Notes: a model not told the origin generated them from the letters alone. Positions 1 through 4,581 are shown, counted from the first letter of the stretch. The stretch is 5,745 nt of DNA from an uncultured Cyanobium sp. (GCA_937919075.1 CALFOF010000249.1:1-5745); one strand, 5' to 3'. Program-made: numbers and translations.

Positions 1-81
1 GGTCACGGGGTCGGGTTCCACCGCGCGTCGGGCCTGGCGCACATTGGCGATGTGATCGATGTTGACGCCAAGGCTGGCCAT
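1..81 (-). CDS. pdxJ: Pyridoxine 5'-phosphate synthase, N-terminal fragment (runs off the left edge)
   Basis: Reading the minus strand from an ATG at 81 gives 27 residues beginning [19 protein letters not shown] and continuing to the window edge. This is the highly conserved start of PdxJ, which condenses 1-deoxy-D-xylulose 5-phosphate with 3-amino-2-oxopropyl phosphate in the cytoplasm to make pyridoxine 5'-phosphate (DXP-dependent vitamin B6 pathway). The N-D-H-I-A segment at residues 7-11 is the first beta strand of the TIM barrel and carries conserved residues of the active-site region. The full protein is normally about 240 residues, so roughly nine tenths lies outside. The gene diverges from the acyltransferase gene across a 147-base spacer. 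No strong Shine-Dalgarno site is visible before the ATG. Identification is by recognition of the N-terminal signature only, but that signature is very specific. Confidence 0.93.
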   Translation of the reverse strand, partial: MASLGVNIDHIANVRQARRAVEPDPVT

Positions 82-228
82 GGCAAAACCAGGGAGATGC
101 CTGGATCCTATGGATCTCTCCGAAGGCACGCCGATGGCACGGTTCTCTGGCCGCAGCGGCAACTGCCCGTGGCCTTCAGCGCTGCACAGCTGCCACTCCT
201 AGCTTGCAAGCACCTACAGCAGTGATTG
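82..228. promoter_or_regulatory. Divergent pdxJ / acyltransferase spacer
   Basis: This 147-base spacer must hold the start signals for both genes. I see no clear -35/-10 pair. It contains a perfect hairpin, GATCC-TAT-GGATC (104-116), 23 bases upstream of the pdxJ ATG, and an overlapping alternative pairing GGGAGAT (92-98) with ATCTCTC (114-120). GCCGC-A-GCGGC (150-160) is another inverted repeat. No tRNA or small RNA is recognisable. Confidence 0.4.
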
Positions 229-1035
229 GTGACAGCGCAGTCGCAGCAGCAGATCGAGCCGGAGAGCACGGGCCGCCCGCCCGCCGCAGCCGCGCCACCT
301 TCTGCCGCGCCCGCACCAGCTGCGCTCACCCCTGCTGTCACACCGGCATTGATGCGCCGCGAGCGGCGCCTCTGTAACGGCATCAGCCCCTGGCTGGCTC
401 CCCTGGCCATGGCCTTCACCCAGGATCTGGCCCTGCCGTTCCAGTTCCGCCGCATCCAGGTGCTGGGCCGCCAGCACCTGCCCAGGCAGGGCGCCGTGCT
501 GCTGGCCCCCACGCACCGGGCCCGCTGGGACGCGCTGGTGCTGCCCCATGCGGCCGGCCGGCGCGTCACCGGCCGCGACTGCCGCTTCATGGTGACCCGC
601 ACCGAGATGCAGGGCCTGCAGGGCTGGTTTTTGCATCGCCTCGGTTGTTTCCCGGTGGACCAGAGCCGCCCCGGCACCACGCCGCTGCGCTATGCGGTGG
701 ATCTGCTGGCGTCGGGCCAGCAGCTGGTGGTGTTCCCCGAGGGGCACATCCGCCGTGAGGACGGCCCGATCCGCTTGCACCAGGGGCTGGCCCGCTTGGC
801 GGCTCTGGCGGCAGGGCAGGGGGTGGCCGTGAATGTGGTGCCCGTCGGCATCGCCTATGGGCCAGGCCGTGGGCTTGGCCGGGATGAGGCCGCGGTGTGC
901 TTCGAGGCGCCGCTCACGGTGGAGAACCAGAGCCGTGCGGCCGTCAAGGGTCTCAACACCCAACTGGCGGCGGCGATGCAATCAGCTGAGGAAGCGGCCC
1001 GCGTGGCGGTAGGGCGGCCGATGCCAGGCGCCTAG
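229..1035 (+). CDS. plsC: PlsC-like 1-acyl-sn-glycerol-3-phosphate acyltransferase
   Basis: The product (268 residues from GTG 229) is a lysophosphatidic acid acyltransferase-type protein, which would add an acyl chain to 1-acylglycerol 3-phosphate to form phosphatidic acid at the cytoplasmic membrane face. The family's catalytic HX4D motif is clear as H96-RARW-D101 within PTHRARWDAL. The substrate-binding FPEG block is at 169-172 (LVVFPEGHIRR), followed by the VVPVG block near 203-207. A mildly hydrophobic segment at about 53-72 precedes the catalytic block. The start is uncertain: a stop codon at 223-225 lies just ahead of TTG 226 and GTG 229, and ATG 352 is also in frame. The first 40 or so residues are Ala/Pro/Gln-rich and not part of the domain, so ATG 352 cannot be excluded. 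The stop is 27 bases before the next gene, suggesting co-transcription. Substrate specificity cannot be read from the sequence. Confidence 0.9.
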   Translation: MTAQSQQQIEPESTGRPPAAAAPPSAAPAPAALTPAVTPALMRRERRLCNGISPWLAPLAMAFTQDLALPFQFRRIQVLGRQHLPRQGAVLLAPTHRARWDALVLPHAAGRRVTGRDCRFMVTRTEMQGLQGWFLHRLGCFPVDQSRPGTTPLRYAVDLLASGQQLVVFPEGHIRREDGPIRLHQGLARLAALAAGQGVAVNVVPVGIAYGPGRGLGRDEAAVCFEAPLTVENQSRAAVKGLNTQLAAAMQSAEEAARVAVGRPMPGA

Positions 1036-1062
1036 AGTTCGGCCGCCTTTTGTGAAGCAGCC

Positions 1063-1629
1063 GTGCGTCGGCCCCACGTCGCCCTTGGGCTTGCCCTGGC
1101 ACTCGCTCTTCTGCCTCTCGGTGCCACCCAGCCGGCTCAGGCGCAGGCCGCTCAGGCTCAGCCCCAGGTGGATCCAGAGCCCCCGAAAGTGCTGGAAGCC
1201 TCCGGCACTGGCTTCAATCTCACAGCCGTAAGGGGATTTCTCACCCGTGGCGATGCCGCCGTGGCCCGGGGGGATCTCGCCAGTGCCCGCAAGGATTACG
1301 ACCTTGCCCGTGATGCCAGCCGTCGCCTGCTCGGCTTCTACCGCGATCTGAGCGGCTCCTTCCGCGGCCTTGATGCCCGCATCCCGCGCGAGATGGATCA
1401 GAAGGCCCGGGAGGCGCTGGAGATCTATGCCCAGGCCAACCTGCGTCTGGCCGCACTGCTGCGCCGTCAGGGGCAGCCGGAGGTGGCCGTGCCGCTGCTG
1501 GTGGAAGTAGTGAAGGTGATGACCCCGGCGCGAGAAGAGGGCCGCAAGGCCTATCAGAGCCTGCTGGAGCTTGGTTTTGCCATCACTCCGTACACGGCAG
1601 GCACCGAAGCCCCTGCCGCCCCGCGCTGA
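1063..1629 (+). CDS. Exported helical (TPR-like) protein of unknown function
   Basis: I do not recognise a named family. The 188-residue product has an N-terminal signal sequence: MRRPH, a hydrophobic stretch (residues 6-21), then AXA-type cleavage sites (for example after A26 in QPAQA). A Gln/Ala/Pro-rich linker follows to about residue 45. Residues 55-175 look all-helical, with alternating Ala/Leu/Arg heptad-like spacing; segments such as RGDAAVARGDLASARKDYDLA (about 62-82) and RLAALLRRQGQPEVAVPLL (about 128-146) resemble tetratricopeptide helices, which usually bind other proteins. This points to a periplasmic or thylakoid-lumen soluble protein, possibly a scaffold; that part is inference. 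GTG 1063 is the only reasonable in-frame start, because no other ATG, GTG or TTG lies between it and the upstream stop at 1033. It has no strong ribosome binding site. It lies between the acyltransferase and bolA, all on one strand with short gaps. Confidence 0.8.
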   Translation: MRRPHVALGLALALALLPLGATQPAQAQAAQAQPQVDPEPPKVLEASGTGFNLTAVRGFLTRGDAAVARGDLASARKDYDLARDASRRLLGFYRDLSGSFRGLDARIPREMDQKAREALEIYAQANLRLAALLRRQGQPEVAVPLLVEVVKVMTPAREEGRKAYQSLLELGFAITPYTAGTEAPAAPR

Positions 1630-1634
1630 TTTCG

Positions 1635-1668
1635 GCGGATCCGCAACGCTGACTTCTAGATTTCCGCC
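1635..1668 (+). promoter_or_regulatory. Competing inverted repeats in the bolA leader
   Basis: A perfect 10-base palindrome, GCGGATCCGC (1635-1644), begins six bases after the upstream stop codon. The left arm GGCGGA (1634-1639) can instead pair with TCCGCC (1663-1668), enclosing 23 bases. The two pairings exclude each other. The element ends about 20 bases before the bolA ATG. It could be an operator, a weak attenuator or chance in GC-rich DNA; there is no T tract, so it is not a convincing terminator. Confidence 0.25.
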
Positions 1669-1689
1669 ACAGGTGACGACGGACTCTTC

Positions 1690-1923
1690 ATGGTGTTACC
1701 GGATCAGGTCAGGTCAGCGATCCAGGGATCCCTCCCGGACGCCGAGGTGGAGGTGGAGGATCTCACCGGTGGTGGCGATCACCTGCAGGTGAAGGTGGTG
1801 TCCTCCGCCTTCGAGGGTCTCAGCCGCATTCGCCAGCACCAGCTGGTGTACGGAGCCCTGCGCAGCGAGCTGGCCAGTGAGGCCATTCATGCCCTGGCCC
1901 TGCAAACCTCCGCACCGGCCTGA
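1690..1923 (+). CDS. bolA: BolA/IbaG family protein
   Basis: The 77-residue product is a compact BolA-fold protein. The family signature runs from [17 protein letters not shown] (28-43) to [11 protein letters not shown] (47-57). H50 aligns with the invariant histidine of the E. coli BolA sequence RHRMIY, which serves as a cluster ligand at the BolA-glutaredoxin interface, and H31 lies in the preceding beta strand. The C-terminal helix contains AIHALAL, as in classical BolA. The length is closer to E. coli IbaG (about 84) than to BolA (about 105), so the exact subgroup is unsettled. The ATG at 1690 has an AGGTGA at 1671-1676 and a GGA at 1681-1683 as possible ribosome binding sites. The next gene on the strand is a CGFS glutaredoxin 104 bases downstream. 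BolA and such glutaredoxins are known to form [2Fe-2S]-bridged heterodimers, so a role in iron-sulfur trafficking or iron sensing is likely. DNA binding is also reported for the family. Confidence 0.93.
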   Translation: MVLPDQVRSAIQGSLPDAEVEVEDLTGGGDHLQVKVVSSAFEGLSRIRQHQLVYGALRSELASEAIHALALQTSAPA

Positions 1924-1952
1924 CGGCACGCAGTGGCCTAACGGCACCCATC

Positions 1953-1965
1953 GGCGCTTCGCGCC
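1953..1965 (+). other. Short GC hairpin between bolA and grxD
   Basis: GGCGC-TTC-GCGCC is a perfect 5-bp stem with a 3-base loop, 29 bases after the bolA stop. It is followed by CCTTCATCC and, about 40 bases on, a run of six T (around 2007-2012). The T run is too far away for a standard intrinsic terminator. It could give partial termination or mRNA processing between the two genes; function is unproven. Confidence 0.25.
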
Positions 1966-1987
1966 CCTTCATCCGTGCATTGATCCA

Positions 1988-1995
1988 GCGATCGC
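1988..1995. repeat. HIP1 octamer palindrome
   Basis: GCGATCGC, the highly iterated palindrome 1 that is over-represented in many cyanobacterial genomes, occurs once here in the spacer between bolA and grxD. It is the only exact copy I found in the window. It supports a cyanobacterial origin weakly, since a single 8-mer can occur by chance in GC-rich DNA. Confidence 0.6.
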
Positions 1996-2027
1996 TTCAC
2001 CGTCTCTTTTTTACCCCCCGCATTTCC

Positions 2028-2351
2028 ATGGAATCCGCCACGCAGCAACGCCTTGAAGCCCTCGTCAGCAGCGCTCCGGTGCTGGTGTTCATGAAGGGCA
2101 ACAAACTCATGCCCCAATGCGGCTTCTCCAACAACGTGGTACAGATCCTCAATGCGCTCGGAGTGTCTTTTGAAACCTTCGATGTGCTCTCCGATCCGGA
2201 GGTGCGCCAGGGCATCAAGGAATTCTCCGATTGGCCCACCATTCCTCAGGTGTACGTGAACGGCGAATTCATCGGCGGCTCCGACATCCTCATCGAGATG
2301 TACAACTCCGGCGAACTGCGCGAAAAGCTCGCCGTGGCGCTGGCCTCCTGA
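2028..2351 (+). CDS. grxD: Monothiol CGFS glutaredoxin (Grx4/Grx5 type)
   Basis: The 107-residue product is a single-domain class II glutaredoxin. The active-site CGFS is at 31-34, preceded by the glutathione-contacting K23 in FMKGNK and by LMPQ. WPTIPQ (69-74) carries the cis-proline P73, and GGSD (83-86) completes the glutathione-binding surface. Such proteins do not act as efficient disulfide reductases; they bind a glutathione-coordinated [2Fe-2S] cluster, as a homodimer or with BolA, and pass it to apoproteins. The frame extends upstream to TTG 1980, but the ATG at 2028 gives the usual family length and begins directly at the conserved MESATQQRLE region, whereas the extra 16 residues look unrelated. 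No clear Shine-Dalgarno site precedes it. The bolA gene lies just upstream on the same strand, fitting a functional pair. The gene converges on a small minus-strand gene ending at 2426. Confidence 0.95.
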   Translation: MESATQQRLEALVSSAPVLVFMKGNKLMPQCGFSNNVVQILNALGVSFETFDVLSDPEVRQGIKEFSDWPTIPQVYVNGEFIGGSDILIEMYNSGELREKLAVALAS

Positions 2352-2379
2352 GCCTGCTGCTGTTGCAGCCCGGCAAAAC

Positions 2380-2398
2380 CGCCAGCTCGCCCCTGGCG
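2380..2398 (-). terminator. Probable intrinsic terminator of the small minus-strand gene
   Basis: On the minus strand CGCCAG pairs with CTGGCG (6 bp) around the 7-base loop GGGCGAG, and the stem is followed by GTTTTGCC. It begins 28 bases past the stop codon of the 2426-2692 gene, in the right place and orientation for termination. The T run is only four long, so strength is uncertain. A shorter stem, GCTGC-TGTT-GCAGC (2356-2369), lies next to it on the grxD side. Confidence 0.45.
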
Positions 2399-2425
2399 CG
2401 CCTTGCCGCGCACCTTGTGTGGCGC

Positions 2426-2692
2426 TCAGTTGCGGCTGCTTTCGAACAAGGTGCTCATGTCGCCGTTGGGCCCCACGAAGGAGGACGGATCCATAATCCA
2501 GCGATCAGTGATCTCCTCGAGGCGCCGCTGCGTGAGCGGGTCGAGAATGGCGGTGCGCCGCAGGGCGTGCAGGTAGCCATCGGCATAGAGCCGCAGCTCG
2601 CTCTGGCTGTGGAAGCGGCTGGCCAGATCTTGGCAGGCGTCGCAAAGCGACTGAAAGTGACGAATGGCTTCGGGGTTGTGGAGCGAGGTCAT
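2426..2692 (-). CDS. Small conserved cyanobacterial protein (resembles DUF6761)
   Basis: The 88-residue product starts MTSLHNPEAIRHFQSLCDAC and contains the helix-rich stretch ELRLYADGYLHALRRT (32-47) followed by LDPLTQRRLEEITDRWIMDPS (about 50-70). I recall this pattern (an N-terminal IRHYQS-like segment, then LRLYxDGYLxALR, then a xRLEExxxRxxxDPS segment) from a family of short cyanobacterial proteins annotated DUF6761; the assignment is from memory and function is unknown. It has no signal peptide or membrane segment, so it is probably cytoplasmic and helical. The tail from about 71 is polar and probably disordered. The ATG at 2692 has no Shine-Dalgarno site. It is transcribed away from the response regulator, sharing a 97-base spacer with it, and toward grxD. 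Two overlapping frames on the opposite strand are rejected as shadows because they lack family-like composition. Confidence 0.82.
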   Translation of the reverse strand: MTSLHNPEAIRHFQSLCDACQDLASRFHSQSELRLYADGYLHALRRTAILDPLTQRRLEEITDRWIMDPSSFVGPNGDMSTLFESSRN

Positions 2693-2733
2693 GGGGAGAT
2701 CGGTGGCGGGAGCCGGTCGCCAGCACAGCCAGT

Positions 2734-2745
2734 GTCACCAGTGAC
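2734..2745. repeat. Inverted repeat in the divergent spacer
   Basis: GTCAC-CA-GTGAC is a perfect 5-2-5 inverted repeat near the middle of the 97-base spacer between the small minus-strand gene and the response regulator. It overlaps a direct repeat of CCAGTG (2729-2734 and 2738-2743, 9-base period). The position suits an operator for either gene. No convincing -10/-35 pair was found to anchor it. Confidence 0.35.
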
Positions 2746-2767
2746 CTTCTCCCTCTACAGCTAGCTT

Positions 2768-2772
2768 AGGAG
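2768..2772 (+). promoter_or_regulatory. Possible ribosome binding site of the response regulator gene
   Basis: AGGAG is one of the best Shine-Dalgarno matches in the window, but it ends 17 bases before the GTG at 2790, longer than the usual 5-10. No start codon lies closer in that frame: none is found between the stop at 2742-2744 and GTG 2790. The intervening palindrome could shorten the effective distance if it folds. Confidence 0.35.
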
Positions 2773-2789
2773 CGCGTACGCGGTCGCGA
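2773..2789. repeat. Two adjoining palindromes directly before the response regulator start
   Basis: CGCGTACGCG (2773-2782) is a perfect 10-base palindrome, and TCGCGA (2784-2789) is a perfect 6-base palindrome that ends at the base before the GTG start. Together they fill the gap between the AGGAG and the start codon. They could be a protein-binding site for autoregulation or an RNA hairpin affecting translation. Both readings are inference. Confidence 0.35.
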
Positions 2790-3611
2790 GTGGAACTCAC
2801 GCCCAATCAGAATCCAAACCCAGCAAAGACTGAGGGATCGGTTGGCGTCGATCGCCGCGGACCCGCAACCAGTGCTCTCAAACGCATCCTGGTGGTGGAC
2901 CCCCATCCCACCCTGCGCACGGTGCTGGCCCAGCGCCTTCGCCAGGACGGCCACCTGGCCGCTGCGGTGGCCACAGCCACCGAAGCGCTGCAGCTCTGCG
3001 AAGACCAGATGCCCGATCTGCTGGTGAGCGCCGAATTGCTGGAGGAAAGCTCAGCCCTGCGCCTGGCGGCCCATCTGCGCTGCCCGGTGATGGTGCTCAC
3101 GGCCCGCACCGGCGCTGATCCGGTGGTGTCCCTGCTGGATGCCGGCGCCGACGACGTGCTGCGTAAACCCTTCGGCCTTGAAGAGCTGGCGGCCCGCAGC
3201 CGCAGCCTGCTCAGGCGCAGCGGCAACGGTCTGCAGGAGCGGGTGTGTGTGGGTCCCTTGGAGGTGCATCTGCTGCTCCGCCAGGTCACCCTGCACGACC
3301 AGCCGGTGGAGTTGAGCCCACGCGAATTTGCCCTGCTCTGCGCCCTGCTGATGCCGCCGGGCATGGTGCGCAGTCGTCAGGAGCTGTTGCGGATGGCCTG
3401 GCCACCGTTCAGTGGTGGCCCCCGCTCGGTGGACACCCAGGTGCTCACCCTGCGCCGCAAGCTCGAGCTGGCTGGCCTCGGCGAAGGTGGTGGCATCGAA
3501 ACCGTGCGTCAGCAGGGCTATGGCTTCAGCCTGGAAACTCTGCCGGAAGCCAACGACATGCCGCCAGCAGCGTCCACGACGCCGCTGCGGCAGTCCACCA
3601 GCGCCAACTGA
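2790..3611 (+). CDS. Atypical OmpR/PhoB-family response regulator lacking the phospho-acceptor Asp
   Basis: The 273-residue product has a linker (1-30), a receiver-like domain (about 31-143) and a winged-helix DNA-binding domain (about 153-248) with the family pattern LSPREFALLCALL (175-187), RSVDTQVLTLRRKLE (212-226) and VRQQGYGF (239-246). The receiver departs from the canonical form: the DD pocket is D37-P38, the phospho-acceptor position in PDLLVSAEL is A81 (codon GCC at 3030-3032) with E82 beside it, and the aromatic switch position before the conserved lysine is V123. T104 and K126-P127 are kept. It therefore probably cannot be activated by aspartyl phosphorylation and may act constitutively or through dimerisation or ligands, as in known atypical regulators such as NblR, ChxR and HP1043. 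No histidine kinase lies nearby. GTG 2790 is the only workable start. A 21-residue polar C-terminal tail follows the DNA-binding domain. Targets are unknown; NblR orthology is possible but unproven. Confidence 0.92.
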   Translation: MELTPNQNPNPAKTEGSVGVDRRGPATSALKRILVVDPHPTLRTVLAQRLRQDGHLAAAVATATEALQLCEDQMPDLLVSAELLEESSALRLAAHLRCPVMVLTARTGADPVVSLLDAGADDVLRKPFGLEELAARSRSLLRRSGNGLQERVCVGPLEVHLLLRQVTLHDQPVELSPREFALLCALLMPPGMVRSRQELLRMAWPPFSGGPRSVDTQVLTLRRKLELAGLGEGGGIETVRQQGYGFSLETLPEANDMPPAASTTPLRQSTSAN

Positions 3612-3632
3612 ACGCCCAGTGCCAGGCTTTGC

Positions 3633-3662
3633 AGCTGTAGTGCTCGTCAGGAGCGCTCAGCT
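3633..3662 (+). terminator. Long hairpin downstream of the response regulator
   Basis: AGCTG-(T)-AGTGCTC pairs with GAGCGCT-CAGCT around the loop GTCAG: 12 base pairs with one bulged T (3638) and one G-T wobble (3641/3655). It starts 21 bases after the stop codon. The wobble becomes an A-C mismatch on the other strand, so it folds best in the plus-strand transcript. No T tract follows, so it may act as a factor-assisted terminator or a 3' stabiliser between the convergent genes. Confidence 0.5.
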
Positions 3663-3678
3663 ACCGGCACGTTCCGCC

Positions 3679-3710
3679 CAGCCCTTGGCAGACTCAGCCC
3701 TTGGCAGGTT
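3679..3710. repeat. Two tandem copies of a 16-base unit
   Basis: CAGCCCTTGGCAG occurs at 3679-3691 and again at 3695-3707, exactly 16 bases apart; the full 16-base units differ only at their ends (ACT versus GTT in the last three positions). A third unit at 3711-3726 keeps only CAGCC. The repeat lies in the spacer between the convergent response regulator and membrane protein genes, just beyond the latter's stop codon. Confidence 0.6.
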
Positions 3711-3725
3711 CAGCCACCAGAACGC

Positions 3726-4277
3726 TCAGACCCTGGCGCCAAGCGCGAAGGCCGCGGCTTCACCGAGCAGCATCATCACGCTCAGGCCCGCCAGGGTCCA
3801 GTAGGTCCACGCTGGGGTGATCCTGCCCACCCCAGCCAACTTAAGGCCGGTGGCCTGCTGCACCCGCTCGAGGAAGTCTGGGAAGCGCGCCACCCGTTGC
3901 GGCAGCAGGTAGCGGCTGGAGCCGGGGCCCTTGAGGTAGTAGACGGTGCCGCCCTGGCTGGTGCCGATCGGCATCAGACCGTGGATCTGCTCCCAGCGCA
4001 GGCTCCAGCCGCGCCGCAGCCACCAGCGGCACCAGGCGGGATAGGTGACCCGCACCCCTTCGCTGTCGAGCTGTACCTGCTCGCTCAGCAGCGCGGCCAC
4101 CAGTAGAAAGCCCAGCGGCAAGGCCACCAGGCAGAAGGCACGCAGGCCTGGTGGTGCCATCACCGGCAGGGGGAGCACCAAAGCAAGATAGAGGGCCAGC
4201 AGAGTGAAACGGATCAGCGGAGCCAGCGGGTAGGCGTGCTGCTCGCTGGCAGGAGGTTCAGCAGAGGGGGGCGTCAT
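3726..4277 (-). CDS. Membrane protein of unknown function with a possible PH-like core
   Basis: The 183-residue product has a short polar N-terminus, two hydrophobic segments (about 20-40 and 46-65) that would form a membrane hairpin, a soluble stretch (66-150) and a third hydrophobic segment (about 157-178). The soluble part alternates short beta-like strands (VQLDSEGVRVTYP at 68-80, WSLRWEQIHGLMPI at 91-104, TVYYLKG at 111-117, RYLLPQRV at 122-129) and ends in a helix (PDFLERVQQATG, 133-144). This order and the W-E-x-I strand resemble bacterial PH-domain membrane proteins, but the resemblance is structural and judged by eye. The ATG at 4277 follows the stop of the 82-residue gene by 29 bases, with crtH further upstream on the same strand, so a shared transcript is likely. 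I cannot assign a function; a role in photosynthetic membranes would be guesswork. Confidence 0.82.
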   Translation of the reverse strand: MTPPSAEPPASEQHAYPLAPLIRFTLLALYLALVLPLPVMAPPGLRAFCLVALPLGFLLVAALLSEQVQLDSEGVRVTYPAWCRWWLRRGWSLRWEQIHGLMPIGTSQGGTVYYLKGPGSSRYLLPQRVARFPDFLERVQQATGLKLAGVGRITPAWTYWTLAGLSVMMLLGEAAAFALGARV

Positions 4278-4306
4278 GGCTGAACAGCTGGGGAAGGGCC
4301 GGGCGA

Positions 4307-4555
4307 TCAGGCTGGTTGGCCGTCGCCGGCTCCGAATACCTGACGCTCCTGGCCTTTCCAGAAGGCACCAAGGCGCATCAGATCGGTGTGGGCATCCTCC
4401 ACCCGTTGGAGGTAGTCCTCGGGGGTCATGGAATCTTTTTCCTCACGCAGCTTGCTGAGCCGCAACTGCATCAGCAGCCAGGGCTTGGTGAGCATGCCCT
4501 GCTGCTCCAGGTAGCGCGCCAGATCCTCAGAACTGGGGGAGGGCACGGCTGCCAT
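4307..4555 (-). CDS. Small conserved hypothetical protein downstream of crtH
   Basis: The 82-residue product is charged and probably helical: SSEDLARYLEQQGMLTKPWLL (about 8-28) followed by a basic helix LRLSKLREEKD (31-41), MTPEDYLQRVEDAHTDLMRLG (about 43-63) and WKGQERQVFG (66-75). It has no signal peptide, membrane segment or metal-binding motif. I do not recognise a characterised family, though the overall look is of a conserved cyanobacterial short protein. The ATG at 4555 lies 55 bases after the crtH stop and directly beyond an inverted repeat; the stop is 29 bases before the membrane protein ATG. Gene order and strand suggest co-transcription with crtH. There is no obvious Shine-Dalgarno site. 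Two opposite-strand frames over it are not credible as proteins. Confidence 0.8.
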   Translation of the reverse strand: MAAVPSPSSEDLARYLEQQGMLTKPWLLMQLRLSKLREEKDSMTPEDYLQRVEDAHTDLMRLGAFWKGQERQVFGAGDGQPA

Positions 4556-4560
4556 GAAGA

Positions 4561-4581
4561 GTTGTTGCGAATTGAAACAAC
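4561..4581. repeat. AT-rich inverted repeat before the 82-residue gene
   Basis: GTTGTT (4561-4566) and AACAAC (4576-4581) form a perfect 6-bp inverted repeat around a 9-base loop, with two more pairs (4558-4559 with 4583-4584) beyond one mismatch. It ends five bases upstream of the minus-strand ATG at 4555. The segment is strikingly AT-rich for this window, so it could be an operator, part of a separate promoter for the two downstream genes, or an RNA structure over the translation start. Confidence 0.4.

Noticed and set aside
214..981. Long minus-strand open frame (255 codons) antisense to the acyltransferase
   Set aside because: Its composition is His/Gln/Ala/Arg-rich as expected from the reverse of GC-rich coding DNA, and it overlaps an acyltransferase with all its motifs intact. 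No family resemblance is visible.
1980..2027. Extended grxD start at TTG 1980
   Set aside because: The extra 16 residues are unrelated to the family, while ATG 2028 gives the usual length of about 107.
2356..2369. GCTGC-TGTT-GCAGC as a grxD terminator
   Set aside because: Only five base pairs, close to the stop and followed by CCGGCAAAA with no T tract; too weak to call on its own.
2231..2764. 177-codon plus-strand frame running from inside grxD across the small minus-strand gene
   Set aside because: It starts inside grxD and lies antisense to the 88-residue gene, which has a coherent conserved-looking protein. The frame is a shadow.
3245..3640. Plus-strand frame within the response regulator
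   Set aside because: Overlaps the DNA-binding domain in another frame; Gly/Ala/Pro/His-rich with no motif.
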